Assembly: GCF_029633865.1 (NCBI RefSeq)
Contig: NC_079219.1
Location: 59,599,284 to 59,663,283, forward strand
Reading direction: 5' to 3'
Length of the DNA: 64,000 nucleotides
Source: Lampris incognitus
Lineage: Eukaryota; Chordata; Actinopteri; Lampriformes; Lampridae
Shown here: piece by piece, positions 53,727-64,000 of the stretch
Position numbering within the stretch: the stretch's first letter is position 1
How the letters are laid out: the number at the start of each line of letters is the position of its first letter
Made by a program: the position numbers and the translations under genes
The notes under the pieces: generated by a model
Databases searched by the model: none
What the model was told of the DNA's origin: nothing
The model's input: the letters and a program-made list of their open reading frames with translations, nothing else

Positions 53727-55762
53727 CTGGGCAGTGTGAGTGTTTTACTGGGCAGTGTGGGTGTGTTACTGGGCAGTGTGAGTGTTTTACTGGGCAGTGT
53801 GGGTGTTTTACTGGGCAGTGTGAGTGTTTTACTGGGCAGTGTGGGTGTTTTACTGGGCAGTGTGAGTGTTTTACTGGGCAGTGTGGGTGTTTTACTGGGC
53901 AGTGTGAGTGTTTTACTGGGCAGTGTGGGTGTGTTACTGGGCAGTGTGAGTGTTTTACTGGGCAGTGAGAGTGTTTTACTGGGCAGTGAGAGTGTGTTAC
54001 TGGGCAGTGTGGGTGTGTTACTGGGCAGTGTGAGTGTGTTACTGGGCAGTGTGAGTGTTTTACTGGGCAGTGTGGGTGTTTTACTGGGCAGTGTGGGTGT
54101 TTTACTGGGCAGTGTGAGTGTTTTACTGGGCAGTGTGGGTGTGTTACTGGGCAGTGTGAGTGTTTTACTGGGCAGTGTGAGTGTTTTACTGGGCAGTGTG
54201 GGTGTTTTACTGGGCAGTGTGAGTGTTTTACTGGGCAGGTTCACTGCCTTTACTGGGCAGTGTGAGTGTTTTACTGGGCAGTGTGGGTGTTTTACTGGGC
54301 AGTGTGGGTGTTTTACTGGGCAGTGTGAGTGTTTTACTGGGCAGTGTGGGTGTTTTACTGGGCATTGTGAGTGTTTTACTGGGCAGTGTGAGTGTTTTAC
54401 TGGGCAGTGTGAGTGTGTTACTGGGCAGTGTGAGTGTGTTACTGGGCAGTGTGAGTGTGTTACTGGGCAGTGTGGGTGTGTTACTGGGCAGTGTGAGTGT
54501 TTTACTGGGCAGTGTGAGTGTTTTACTGGGCAGTGTGGGTGTGTTACTGGGCAGTGTGGGTGTTTGATGGGCAGTGTGAGCGTTTGATGGGCAGTGTGGG
54601 TGTTTGATGGGCAGTGTGGGTGTTTGATGGGCAGTGTGAGTGTTTGATGGGCAGTGTGGGTGTGATACTGGGCAGTGTGGGTGTTTGATGGGCAGTGTGA
54701 GTGTTTTACTGGGCAGTGTGGGTGTGTTACTGGGCAGTGTGGGTGTTTGATGGGCAGTGTGGGTGTTTGATGGGCAGTGTGAGTGTTTGATGGGCAGTGT
54801 GAGAGTTTGATGGGCAGTGTGAGAGTTTGATGGGCAGTGTGAGTGTTTGATGGGCAGTGTGGGTGTTTGATGGGCAGTGTGGGTGTTTGATGGGCAGTGT
54901 GAGTGTTTGATGGGCAGTGTGGGTGTGATACTGGGCAGTGTGGGTGTTTGATGGGCAGTGTGAGTGTTTGATGGGCAGTGTGGGTGTTTGATGGGCAGTG
55001 TGGGTGTTTGATGGGCAGTGTGGGTGTTTGATGGGCAGTGTGAGTGTTTGATGGGCAGTGTGGGTGTGATACTGGGCAGTGTGAGAGTTTGATGGGCAGT
55101 GTGAGAGTTTGATGGGCAGTGTGGGTGTTTGATGGGCAGTGTGGGTGTTTGATGGGCAGTGTGAGTGTTTGATGGGCAGTGTGGGTGTGATACTGGGCAG
55201 TGTGGGTGTTTGATGGGCAGTGTGAGTGTTTTACTGGGCAGTGTGGGTGTGTTACTGGGCAGTGTGGGTGTTTGATGGGCAGTGTGGGTGTTTGATGGGC
55301 AGTGTGAGTGTTTGATGGGCAGTGTGAGAGTTTGATGGGCAGTGTGGGTGTTTGATGGGCAGTGTGAGTGTTTGATGGGCAGTGTGAGAGTTTGATGGGC
55401 AGTGTGGGTGTTTGATGGGCAGTGTGAGTGTTTGATGGGCAGTGTGGGTGTTTGATGGGCAGTGTGGGTGTTTGATGGGCAGTGTGAGTGTTTGATGGGC
55501 AGTGTGAGAGTTTGATGGGCAGTGTGAGTGTTTGATGGGCAGTGTGAGAGTTTGATGGGCAGTGTGAGTGTTTGATGGGCAGTGTGAGTGTTTTGATTGG
55601 CAGTGTGAGTGTTTTGATTGGCAGTGTGAGTGTTTTGCTGGGCAGTGTGGATGTTTGATGGGCAGTGTGAGTGTTTGATGGGCAGTGTGAGTGTTTGATG
55701 GGCAGTGTGAGTGTTTGATGGGCAGTGTGAGTGTTTGATGGGCAGTGTGGGTGTTTGATGGC
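53727..55762. repeat. 20-21 bp minisatellite, about 100 copies in two blocks
   Basis: The core gggcagtgtgagtg or gggcagtgtgggtg is joined by ttttact or gttact up to about 54560 (21-bp units). It is then joined mostly by tttgat (20-bp units) to 55762, with a few first-type units mixed in. The reading frame stays open only in the first block. Confidence 0.96.
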
Positions 55763-56334
55763 TGGTGTCAGGGCGGCAGCCTGCTGGTATGTCTCAGTTG
55801 GCTAAGCTGACCTTGTCTTATGCTGTACTATGTAAGTCGAGTTCAGTTCTTTTGCTTTGACAGCCATTGTTGTGTGGTGTTTGTGACTCATCGTCTCTAT
55901 ATTTAAGTGATGTTGATAATTGTTTTATTTCTCTGTTTCACCCCTTTTTCTGCCAGTAAACTGACGTCAGACGCCCCCCAGTCTCCAGTGATGGCTGGGG
56001 GGGAAGGTGTTTAGCTGCTTGTCAGGTTGCACAGGGTGACGTGCATGCGGGACAAGATAGTAATATAAAAATGTAATCTTGAATGAGTAAATCTTGATAT
56101 TCTTAATTTAAATATGTTTATTTTTGTTAACATATAACACTTGCACAAGGCAGGTTATCACAGTCGTGTTAAAGACTTTAATGCATGCAGGGGGAAATAA
56201 GCAGGCTGATGTGGTAGCTGTGGGACGTAGGCTACGGGCAAAAGCCTTTGGTTTAAGCAACAGTGCCACCTGCTGGTCATTCATACTGCGTGGACTGTGA
56301 AGTTGAATCTCTTGAGTCATCGTGCCTTGACGCA
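55763..56334. other. No gene seen
   Basis: AT-rich DNA without a recognised element. Confidence 0.4.
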
Positions 56335-56436
56335 TGCTCAATGATCCAGGTAAGAAAATCCCAGAAAGGTGAGTCAGTTCATCTGGACACAACCTGTAGT
56401 GGGGGAAACGTTTCGTCCCATCATCTCGGCATGTGA
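56335..56436. mobile_element. Penelope-like element terminal fragment
   Basis: tcaatgatccaggtaagaaa, gtcagttcatctggacacaa and gaaacgtttcgtcccatcat form the same terminal block found at 1603-2124 and 60645-60770. The reverse strand reads gatgatgggacgaaacgttt, close to a hammerhead core. Confidence 0.65.
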
Positions 56437-56720
56437 ACTCTACGGTGTGGAGACAAAGCAAGAGAGACGAGACGGAGATGGTGTGGACATGTGTGGAGGA
56501 GAGATGCTGGGTATACTGGGAGAAGGATGCTGAATATGGAGCTGCCAGGGAAGAGGAGAAGAGGAAGGCCAAAGAGGAGGTTTATGGAGGTGGTGAGGGA
56601 GGACATGCAGGTGGCTGGTGTGACAGAGGAAGATGCAGAGGACAGGAAGAGATGGAAACGGATGATCCGCTGTGGCGCCCCCTAACGGGAGCAGCGGAAA
56701 GTAGTAGTAGTAGGTGAGGA
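56437..56720 (+). mobile_element. LINE 3' end, RTE-like
   Basis: A plus frame starting at about 56491 reads MWRRDAGYTGRRMLNMELPG, then KRRRGRPKRRFMEVVREDMQ and KRWKRMIRCGAP before a stop. This is the C-terminal tail of a fish RTE-type LINE. A gtagtagtagta tail follows at about 56702-56715. Confidence 0.8.
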
Positions 56721-57919
56721 GACCAAGCAGTGTCCAGATGCCACCAGTGCGTAGGCTCCTTACCAGAAGTGTACGTGGGCACAAAAGGCGACAGTGGTGT
56801 GCAGCATAGAGAGTACGTACAGGTGTGTACATTCTCCCGTCACTTTGTTTTTACACATCACAGATTTTGTGCGGGAAGTGGCGTACGCCTCTTCTGAGCT
56901 GTTTTGTGTGAACGCAACGGTTATAAATAAGACCCCAAGACCTGGGCCATGTGGCCACCATCACCATGGAGACCTGAGAGGAGGACAGACTGACTACACA
57001 TCTACCCAGGGGAGACCCACATCACAGCATTCACACACACGGGAGAAGAGACGAGAGAAACCCCCTCACATCAGGCCTCGGCGACCTGTACGAGGCGCCC
57101 CGTGTGCCCGACCCTTTTCCGTAGACAGAAGGTCTTTTGTGCTACGAAACGCACAAATTCATTATGAGACCATAAAACACCGCAACGCCTTTTGTCCACC
57201 CAAAACACCAACACGTCAGCTGTGTGTCCACGACTACTGAAGGGAGCGCATACTTTCACACACAGGAACCCGGCCGGTTGATTCCCGTGGTGTCGGGACA
57301 GACCGGGGTGCTTCTCACTTGGTAGACAGACACCCGGCCGGAGGCACTTCGGCACCGTGTGGACAAAATGTGTTAATGCTTCCGGTTTAGTCTAACATGT
57401 GAAAATACTGACTCACTGTGGTGTTGCTGTTGTGTAACACCACTCTGTGTTCTGTATGATCCTGGCTGTATCTGAACACGACTTCCCCTTTAGTGTGTGG
57501 TCTGCTCTCCTCCACCATTTATGGAAAAAAAACCCCACTCATGACTCACTTACCTATTTTAATGTAACTGTACACTGATTTATAATCCAAAGTTCAGCAA
57601 ATAGTAGAAAAAACAAAACTCTGAATTGGTATAAGGAATATTGGGCACAAGTTCTTTGCATATTTCAGGTGGTGCAGGGCAGTGAGGTGGGCATGTCATG
57701 CCACTGTTATCCCAAACACCACCAGCCTTAAGGTGTAGCACTAGCGATGACGACCAAATATCACATCCAAATAACCTTCACCGTCCGCACGGCGTCCCCG
57801 GTGAAACAAACGTTTAGTGCAACGCTGTTGTCACATCTTGTACTTCTCAATACAAAACGTGTCCACACAGTCGGCCACGGCAGCATCCAGACCAGCACCG
57901 CCAGCTTCTTCCCTCATCA
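56721..57919. other. emg1 3' flank, no other gene seen
   Basis: Probably includes the emg1 3' untranslated region on the minus strand next to 57920. No clear minus-strand polyadenylation signal was found close to the stop. Open frames here show no domain. Confidence 0.4.
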
Positions 57920-60900
57920 TCACAACACACCCCAGACTTCCTCAAAGGCAGAGCATATCTTGGCACAGGTGAGCGCCGCAGAGAGGGGATAGTTACTGAT
58001 GGATACAGACTTCTCCGAGTAGTCCACATTCACCTGGTGGTAAAGAAGGACAAGGGAAGTCAACATCGCACACACGACGAGAGAGAGAGAGTCGACGGCA
58101 TCAATCTCCAAGAGCCAGTTCTCACCGAGCCGTGTGCAAATGCTCCGATCACCACTGCTGCAGGGCCGTCGGCGGGCACCACCGTCCGCGGGCAGACGGC
58201 CTCCCCTGCAGAGAAGGAGGTGGTGATGCGGGGGCAGCCCGGCGGGAGATGGTCCGACACCGGGTTCTTTATCATCCTTAGGAGCCGCTGAGGACCATCA
58301 GCTGCCCTAACACTCAGCTTGTGCAGCAGCTGAACTAGGAGGGGAACAGGAAGGTGGGGAGAGGCAGAGGGGATGTAAAAGGAACAATCAGAGATTAAAA
58401 TATACTCAACAGTGCAGGTATTTTTTTTTTAATTTGAACCCATAAAAGGATAAACACACACTGTAAACACATGGTAGAAGTAGGAGGTGATAAAATGCCC
58501 CACAGTCATCTTTTCTTTGAGTCACATTGTGCCCACAGTTTTACTGAGATGGACCAGCTGGCAGAGTTGGCTGAACAGACTGCCGCCCAGGAAGGAACTA
58601 TACAGCCCTGGACTCTTCCTGTAGAACTGTCACTACTTCTAAGTGAGTTCCTTTAACTACTTTTCCTCAGACAGTTTACAAATTAACCATCATCCATCCA
58701 CCCATCCATTATCCGAACCGCTTATCCTGCTCTCAAGGTCGCGGGGATGCTGGAGCCTATCCCAGCAGTCATTGGGCAGCAGGCGGGGAGACACCCTGAC
58801 AGGCCGCCAGGCCATCACAGGGCCGACGTACACACATATTCATACCTAGGGAAAATTTAGTACGGCCGATTCACCTGACCTGCATGTCTTTGGACTGTGG
58901 GAGGAAACCCACGCAGACACGGGGAGAACATGCAAACTCCACACAGAGGACGACCCGGGACGACCCCCAAGGTTGGACTACCCCGGGGCTCGAACCCAGG
59001 ACCTTCTCTTGCTGTGAGGCGACTGCGCTAACCACTGCGCCCCCGTGCTGCCAAAAATTAACCATCATGCTGCTGGTAATTTGGGTCAGCACATCATGAC
59101 ATCCCATCCCAAATAAACTGGAACTAAGAAAAACACAGTGATATTTACTCCGTACTAACACTGCTAATATTGCTATGGCATTATAACAGCGACTGCGTGA
59201 CAACACTGGTGACAAACTAATATAAGGAATAAATGTGACAACGTATCTGCTATGAACGGACCGATGACACGTTAAATGGATGATGCTCAGAATTTAAATG
59301 TTTTGGGTCGACTCCTATGAGCCTAAATGGATAATATGAGAAAAAGCAGTGAATCGGACTTCTCCAACAGAGACATACCCATAAGGCCACAGAAGCGGTT
59401 GAAGGTTCTTGGAATGCGGGTCTGTGGGTTAATCTCTATCAGGGCATTTCTCTCTGTGTGGATGTACACCTGCAGCAGGCCTGCCCTGTTCAGCGGACTG
59501 TCCATTAACATGAGGAGGCTCTGGGGGGCAGAAACAGGTACCACTTTACAATAAGACTGCCTTTATAAAGGATTTATAGATGGTTTATAATTAGTTTGCT
59601 CTTTAGGATGGAAACACTTTATAAATCATTAATAAAAAGTTATAAACACGTTATAACAGTTTCCGTACGTCGATGCGGACTCACTAGTTGGCAAGATCAA
59701 GTTACTGCTGCACTTCTTATCTCTCTATTCTGTTAAATGTGAGACAGATGGACGCCATCTGCTTCAGCCCCTCCCATCAGGTAGGCGCTTCAGATCATTC
59801 CACACATGCACAAAGAGACGGAAAAACGGCTTTTGGAAAAAAGCCGTGGCACCGATGAACTCGGACGTCTCCTCGGTCTGACGAGACTGATGTGCTGCCA
59901 CCACTGGGCACGGGCGATATTTACTCACATGTCACTTTCAGCTACTTCATATCTGTCCACCGCACCTTTACTGCATTTTTGCTGATGATGTTTTTGTACC
60001 TCGTAAGTTGTATTTTATCATTAACTGTATTGTATTTTATACCTTATACTGCGTATATTTTGCACTTAGACTGTGTACATATTTTATATTGTCACTTTTA
60101 TGTGTGCACCGTTTTGAGGTTTGACACAACGGTGATTTCGTTGAGCTTGGCACAATGACAATAAAGTTCTTCTTGAACCCTGAAATCTCAGATCTTGCTG
60201 GCTGCTAGCGAACTAACCAATGAGATCTGAGGGTTAACGGTACAGACAAATGTGGGCTCACTATTTGGCAAGCAACAGGTCACAGTTGCCCTTTTTATCT
60301 AATTGTTGTAACAGCTTATTAATGATTTATAAAGTGTTCACAATCTAATCAATAAACTAATAAACCATTCATAAACTTTTTACAAGGGTAGTCTTATTAT
60401 AAACTGGTACTGAAAAAGTAATGCCAAATGAGGAAACTAAATCGTATTTTCTTGATGAAAGTGCAAATACCTGATGTGTTATGTCGGGTCTGATTTTCCC
60501 CGGATCCCTGCCATTTTTAATAATCACGCTCTTGTGCTGGTCACAGTTAAGCAGCTCAAAAGTTTTGCCAACCTGGAAAACAAAACAGATGTCTTTATTT
60601 GTAATTTGTGATACTGGGCTATACAAATACAATGGACTTGGTTTTATGCATGCTCAAGAACCCACATTAAGAAAGTCACAGAAAGTTGAATCAGTTCATC
60701 TGGACACGTTTAATGAGAGAAACTTTTCATCTCAGTAACCTCTTCAGTCTCACCTGACTGCAGGTATCCCGCCCTTATAAACATGCTGACCGGAAACGAT
60801 CAGTTTCATATGCAAATTGCCGTGACTTTTCAACAACCATGTGTACTATTCACAGAGGCTTGGGAATGGTTGTAATCACAGCATTGTAAGATGCCGACAG

Positions 60901-62303
60901 ATGTACTCTTAGTCCCCCCCCTCAGTTCTGGGACGGTCGTTCCCTCTTCACATAGATGGCCTCTTTGACTCCCCGTTCAAACCAGCGTTCCTCCCTATCA
61001 AGGATGTGCACATCCTCATCCCTGAAAGAGTGGCCACTGGTCTGTAGATGGTGTAGGCTGTGTAGGTGGTGTAGACTGTGTAGATGGTGTAGACTGTGTA
61101 GGTGGTGTAGACTGTGTAGATGGTGTAGGCTGTGTAGGTGGTCTAGACTGTGTAGATGGTGTAGGCTGTGGAGTCCTGGCCTGTAGGTGGTGTAGACTGT
61201 GGAGTCCTGGCCTGACGTGTTAGCTCTCCTGTGTTGTGCCCTCCTCTTGGCCACGGCAGTCCTCCTGGCACTTAACAGCTACACTATGTTGCTCTGTTTG
61301 TGCCGGGGGACCTGGTCCTTGGGGTGGACCACCTTCTGGTGCAGTGTGGTTTGGGGTTTGAAAGCAACTGAGACACGGTGTTTGGAAAATACGTGTCTCA
61401 ACTGTTCCAACACTCCCGCCACATACGGACTCCCCACCGGTTTACTCTGAGGCAACTGTTGACCTGCTCCTGTCTTCGATCAGCTGCTGCACTGTCTGGG
61501 GTCTTCCTGGTTTTGACAAACGCCCAGTTAGGATCACCACACTGAACCAGGACCTGTTTAATGTGGGACTTCTCCCCTTCCCCGGCTGCTGTGTCGGTGG
61601 GGACGTTGTCAGCTCGGTGGTCCAGCGTCCTGATGTCTCCTAGTTTGTGCTCCAGTGGATGATGAGAGTCCAACCTTCAGTACTGACCCGTATGTGTTGG
61701 TTTACAGTAAACCTCAACAATCACATGTCCCCCATCACCAGCTGCAGTGTCACAGTGTAAAAAGGCTACCCTGTCATGTCCACGTCCTCCCTGGTGAACT
61801 TGATGTGGTGTCCACAGAGTTAACGTGGTCGGTGTAACGTGCTGCACCCTGAGATTTAACTTTAACCAGGTGTGGTCCACACACCTGAACCAGTGGCTAG
61901 GTGGTGTCCCTGGACAGGACATCCGAGCCTCTTTCCCACTTCCTCCACATACGAGCTGGCCACTACAGGTGAGACTGGGGATGCCATAGCGCCACCACGC
62001 CTCTGCCGGTAGTACTGCCCCCTGTATGTGGAGTACGTGCACATTATGTAGCACAGTTCACTGAGCACATGAGCTGTGGACGAGCACGCCAGGTTCAGCA
62101 GGGAGGATGCGGAACATGACAGGGTAGCCAGCCTTCTTATGAGGCAACATTACCTTCACGGTTTCTAGCGTCGCGCCCTCCAGGATCACAACCAGCCGCT
62201 TCTCTGCCATGCGGTCGTGAAGGCTGCGCATGAGTCTCGCGTGTTTCGGCTCATAGTCGTCCAAGTGTTCAAGACCACGCTTGTCCGCGCCGCGAGAAGC
62301 CAT
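57920..62303 (-). CDS. emg1: 18S rRNA (pseudouridine-N1) methyltransferase Emg1/Nep1
   Basis: Minus-strand exons: 62303-62154, 60572-60471, 59520-59379, 58334-58126, 58033-57920. All borders are GT-AG, phases join, and the product is 238 codons (human 244). Emg1 is a SPOUT-fold, SAM-dependent enzyme that methylates a pseudouridine of 18S rRNA and is needed for small-subunit assembly in the nucleolus. Visible blocks: [92 protein letters not shown] and the C-terminal knot region [15 protein letters not shown]. The aspartate in RPDITHQ that is mutated in human Bowen-Conradi syndrome (D86G) is conserved. The ATG at 62303 ([10 protein letters not shown]) fits the family better than one 18 codons upstream. 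Introns hold a Penelope-like element, a MITE and a V-SINE. Confidence 0.96.
58688..59052 (-). mobile_element. V-SINE, full length, in emg1 intron 3
   Basis: Reverse orientation. tccatccacccatccattat (3' tail) begins at about 58690. The V domain (agtccaaagacatg in reverse) lies at 58880-58950. The head with B box gggttcgagccc in reverse is at about 58985, and the element ends near 59052. Confidence 0.92.
59536..60412. mobile_element. Palindromic MITE holding a LINE 3' fragment, in emg1 intron 2
   Basis: The left arm (accactttacaataagactg at about 59541 to about 59690) is mirrored by the right arm (60412 back to about 60185). The arms share words such as tttataaatcattaata and ggctcactatttggcaag. 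Between them about 59700-60180 is an unrelated insert. Confidence 0.7.
59700..60180 (+). mobile_element. LINE 3' end (L2/CR1-like) inside the MITE
   Basis: cagcccctcccatcaggtag, then cttcagatc, encodes the PSGRRFR-like tail of CR1/L2-group LINEs. It is followed by an AT-rich 3' untranslated region that ends cacaatgacaataaagttct. It is 5'-truncated and not functional. Confidence 0.6.
60645..62070 (-). mobile_element. Penelope-like retroelement, C-terminal part, in emg1 intron 1
   Basis: Read in reverse, pieces of the fish Penelope-like protein follow in order: [44 protein letters not shown], then [18 protein letters not shown], and [20 protein letters not shown] and [14 protein letters not shown] of the GIY-YIG endonuclease end. 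The terminal block with ttcatctggacacgtttaat lies at 60690. The element is broken in several places and lacks its N-terminal half. It looks old. An 18-bp tandem array (61041-61197) sits inside it. Confidence 0.85.
61041..61197. repeat. 18-bp tandem array inside the Penelope-like element
   Basis: About eight units of gtagactgtgtagatggt and close variants (gtaggctgtgtaggtggt). Read in reverse it gives HLHSLH repeats in frame with the element's protein. Confidence 0.92.
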
Positions 62304-62480
62304 GACGCCTTTTTCTTCTCGTCTTTCGGGTCGTCGCAGAATATGAGCGTCACTCACAGCGCGTGCGCGCGGCTGCTGCTTCCGCTTCTTCTTCTTCGGT
62401 TAGGCTTATTGGCGGTTGGCAAACGACGATTTCGCGCATTACCGCCACCAGCTGGCCTGGAGGGTGGATGATAGCGTCTA
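62304..62480. promoter_or_regulatory. emg1: emg1 upstream region (minus-strand promoter) overlapping a repeat
   Basis: CpG-rich DNA directly upstream of the emg1 start. From about 62383 it runs into a common fish repeat (ggcggttggcaaacgacgat, gcattaccgccaccagctgg). The promoter assignment is positional only. Confidence 0.4.
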
Positions 62481-62587
62481 TTTATTAGAAAAGAAGAAGA
62501 GGCCTCGCGTCTTCTCAGTTGAACTGGTTATTTCTCGGGTTTCTCAGAAGGATTAAAAGCCTCTCTCAGCGGCGGCTGCACACCTTT

Positions 62588-63378
62588 TTTTTCTTCTTTA
62601 TTGAACAAAACATATAAACAAGAAAATACTACATCACAATAGGACAAAAAGTAGTTACAAAAATATAAATTATTTCACAATTAAAATTTACATATCCATA
62701 AAAAAAGACAAAATAAAAAAGCTGGAGATACAGGATTTAAGTTAAATTATATTCTTCACATAGTCTTCTGGTTTTGCTGGCTTTAGGATTCATACATGCT
62801 TTTAAAGATCCTAAATAGGATGAAAGAAGTGCTTTGAATACACTAATGTTTGGACGCTGGTGTGCAAATTTGGTACAATGAATATGAAATTTAGCAAATA
62901 TTAATAGAAGGTTGATAATGTACATTTTTTCTGGACTTATTTCCTCATTTTGTGACAGACCAAATAAAACATGTTGGGTGTTCAGTTTACAAGAAGAGTC
63001 AATTTTGTTATTTATGGGATTATTTAGATCAATCCAAAAAACATGAGAGTAGGTACAATCCCAAAATAAATGACATATGGTTTCATCCACATTGCCACAA
63101 AAGGAAGAACAGAGTGTGTCAATATTACTCTTGTATTTTACCAGAAGGGACTTGACTGGATAACATCTGTGAAGCAGGTTAAATGTAACTTCTCGTACCT
63201 TATTTGTAAGACAATATGTTCGTGATAAAATCCAAGCGTTCCTCCAATCTATGTCATTATAAATATTACACCAGTAGAAAACGGCTGCAGCTTTAGAAAC
63301 AATGTCTCTCTGAATAATATTTCTAACGCATTGATTAGTGGCTTTATCACTTAATAAAGCACTGTACAAATAGTCCAA
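62588..63378 (-). mobile_element. LINE, L1/Tx1-like 3' end
   Basis: A minus-strand open frame of 213 codons (63378-62737) reads the C-terminal region after the reverse transcriptase: RDIVSKAAAVFYWCNIYNDI, TFNLLHRCYPVKSLL, then the zinc-knuckle-like CSSFCGNVDETICHLFWDC and FHIHCTKFAHQRP. The 3' end is a-rich on the minus strand (t-run at 62586). The retained frame is open, so insertion is fairly recent. It is strongly 5'-truncated. Confidence 0.8.
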
Positions 63379-63384
63379 GCTCTG

Positions 63385-63542
63385 CGCGGGCGCGCCTGAG
63401 GAAGCGCGTCACCGGTGATGACGTAGATGTTGTGCGCCGGATGTGTCGCTGCAACGTGTTGGGAGAAGTTCACGTGTGTGAGTTCCATCCGAGTGTTGCT
63501 GGTCGAGTCTTGCTGGTCCCAGTTGTCGGTTTATCGGTGAGT
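63385..63542 (+). promoter_or_regulatory. Possible promoter and first exon of a gene beyond the right edge
   Basis: A CpG-rich stretch (gcgcgggcgcgcctgaggaa) has a CRE-like tgacgtag at about 63418. It ends in a good donor, ggtttatcg|gtgagt, near 63537. No coding exon is seen after it inside the window. The arrangement would be divergent from emg1. Confidence 0.35.
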
Positions 63543-63761
63543 AAACACAGACTTGTGTCGTGTCCTGACTTCGAGACCAAGGAGCCCAGACGACAAGGTT
63601 TTAGCAGCCGTATCCCTGAACACTCGCAAGCTCGACATCCGGGGTCGCTGGGATTAAGCACTGCCTTAAGCAGTAACTTCAATTCCTGTGCGGTGTGCCG
63701 CTGTAAACACCCGTGTACGTGTATCGTTTATTACGGTTAGGTCATTACACTGATAGTAATG

Positions 63762-63842
63762 ACATAGTACTAGTAGTAGTAGTAGTAGTAGATCATTACA
63801 CTGATAGTAATGACGTGGTAGTAGTAATAGTAGTAGATCATT
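63762..63842. repeat. (TAG)n tract with a duplicated 23-bp flank
   Basis: tagtagtag runs alternate with atcattacactgatagtaat copies around 63725-63845. Confidence 0.85.
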
Positions 63843-64000
63843 ACAGCGACACTTTGGTAATTGCCTAATAAGTCATCGGCTGATCAGTCGCAGAGAAATG
63901 CAGTGTGTAATTGATATTGGCAAACTGAGGAACATCAACGTTATTGGATAACAGCTGTTTGATGAATGGTTTGATGGCTGTATATTTAAATCAGTTGTGT

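Noticed and set aside
53579-54587. ORFs of 221-333 codons with Leu/Val/Gly repeats
   Set aside because: By-products of the 21-bp block of a minisatellite; both strands open.
48043-55762. CRISPR array
   Set aside because: Units are directly adjacent with no unique spacers, and the DNA is vertebrate.

Overview
The window is vertebrate nuclear DNA, almost certainly from a teleost fish. Its genes are intron-rich and cut by GT-AG splice sites. The intergenic and intronic DNA is packed with fish-type transposons: V-SINEs, L2/Rex-like and RTE LINEs, Tc1, hAT, PIF/Harbinger and Penelope-like elements. Long micro- and minisatellites are frequent. The species cannot be named from sequence alone.

Three host genes can be assembled with consistent reading frames. 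(1) zyx (zyxin), + strand: a 5' non-coding exon in a CpG-rich promoter near 9.1 kb, then nine coding exons from 16154 to 24331 (623 codons), ending in three LIM domains. (2) kel (Kell-like M13 family type II membrane protein), + strand: 18 coding exons from 27904 to 47180 (814 codons). zyx and KEL also lie near each other on human chromosome 7, which supports both calls. (3) emg1 (18S rRNA pseudouridine N1-methyltransferase, SPOUT family), - strand: five coding exons from 62303 down to 57920 (238 codons).

Layout: 1-9 kb is gene-poor and rich in repeats (L2-like LINE with a Penelope-like insertion, Tc1 remnant, MITEs). 9-25 kb is zyx, whose introns hold a hAT element, a PIF/Harbinger deletion derivative and SINEs. 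25-28 kb is intergenic with a CACGTG-rich minisatellite. 28-47 kb is kel, whose introns hold Rex3, many SINEs, a 1.2 kb and a 1.9 kb minisatellite and a GTAT tetranucleotide array. 47-57 kb has no recognisable gene and is dominated by tandem arrays. 57.9-62.4 kb is emg1. 62.6-64 kb is an L1-like LINE piece and a possible promoter with a first exon running off the right edge.

The most interesting signal is that the kel product keeps the M13 fold landmarks but reads KDILH where the zinc motif HExxH belongs, and the ENxxD motif is also changed, so it is predicted to be a pseudo-peptidase. Splice sites in this gene are also repeatedly touched by repeats: a SINE duplicated a 5' splice site, a tetranucleotide array starts exactly at another donor, and one intron has a GC-AG boundary.
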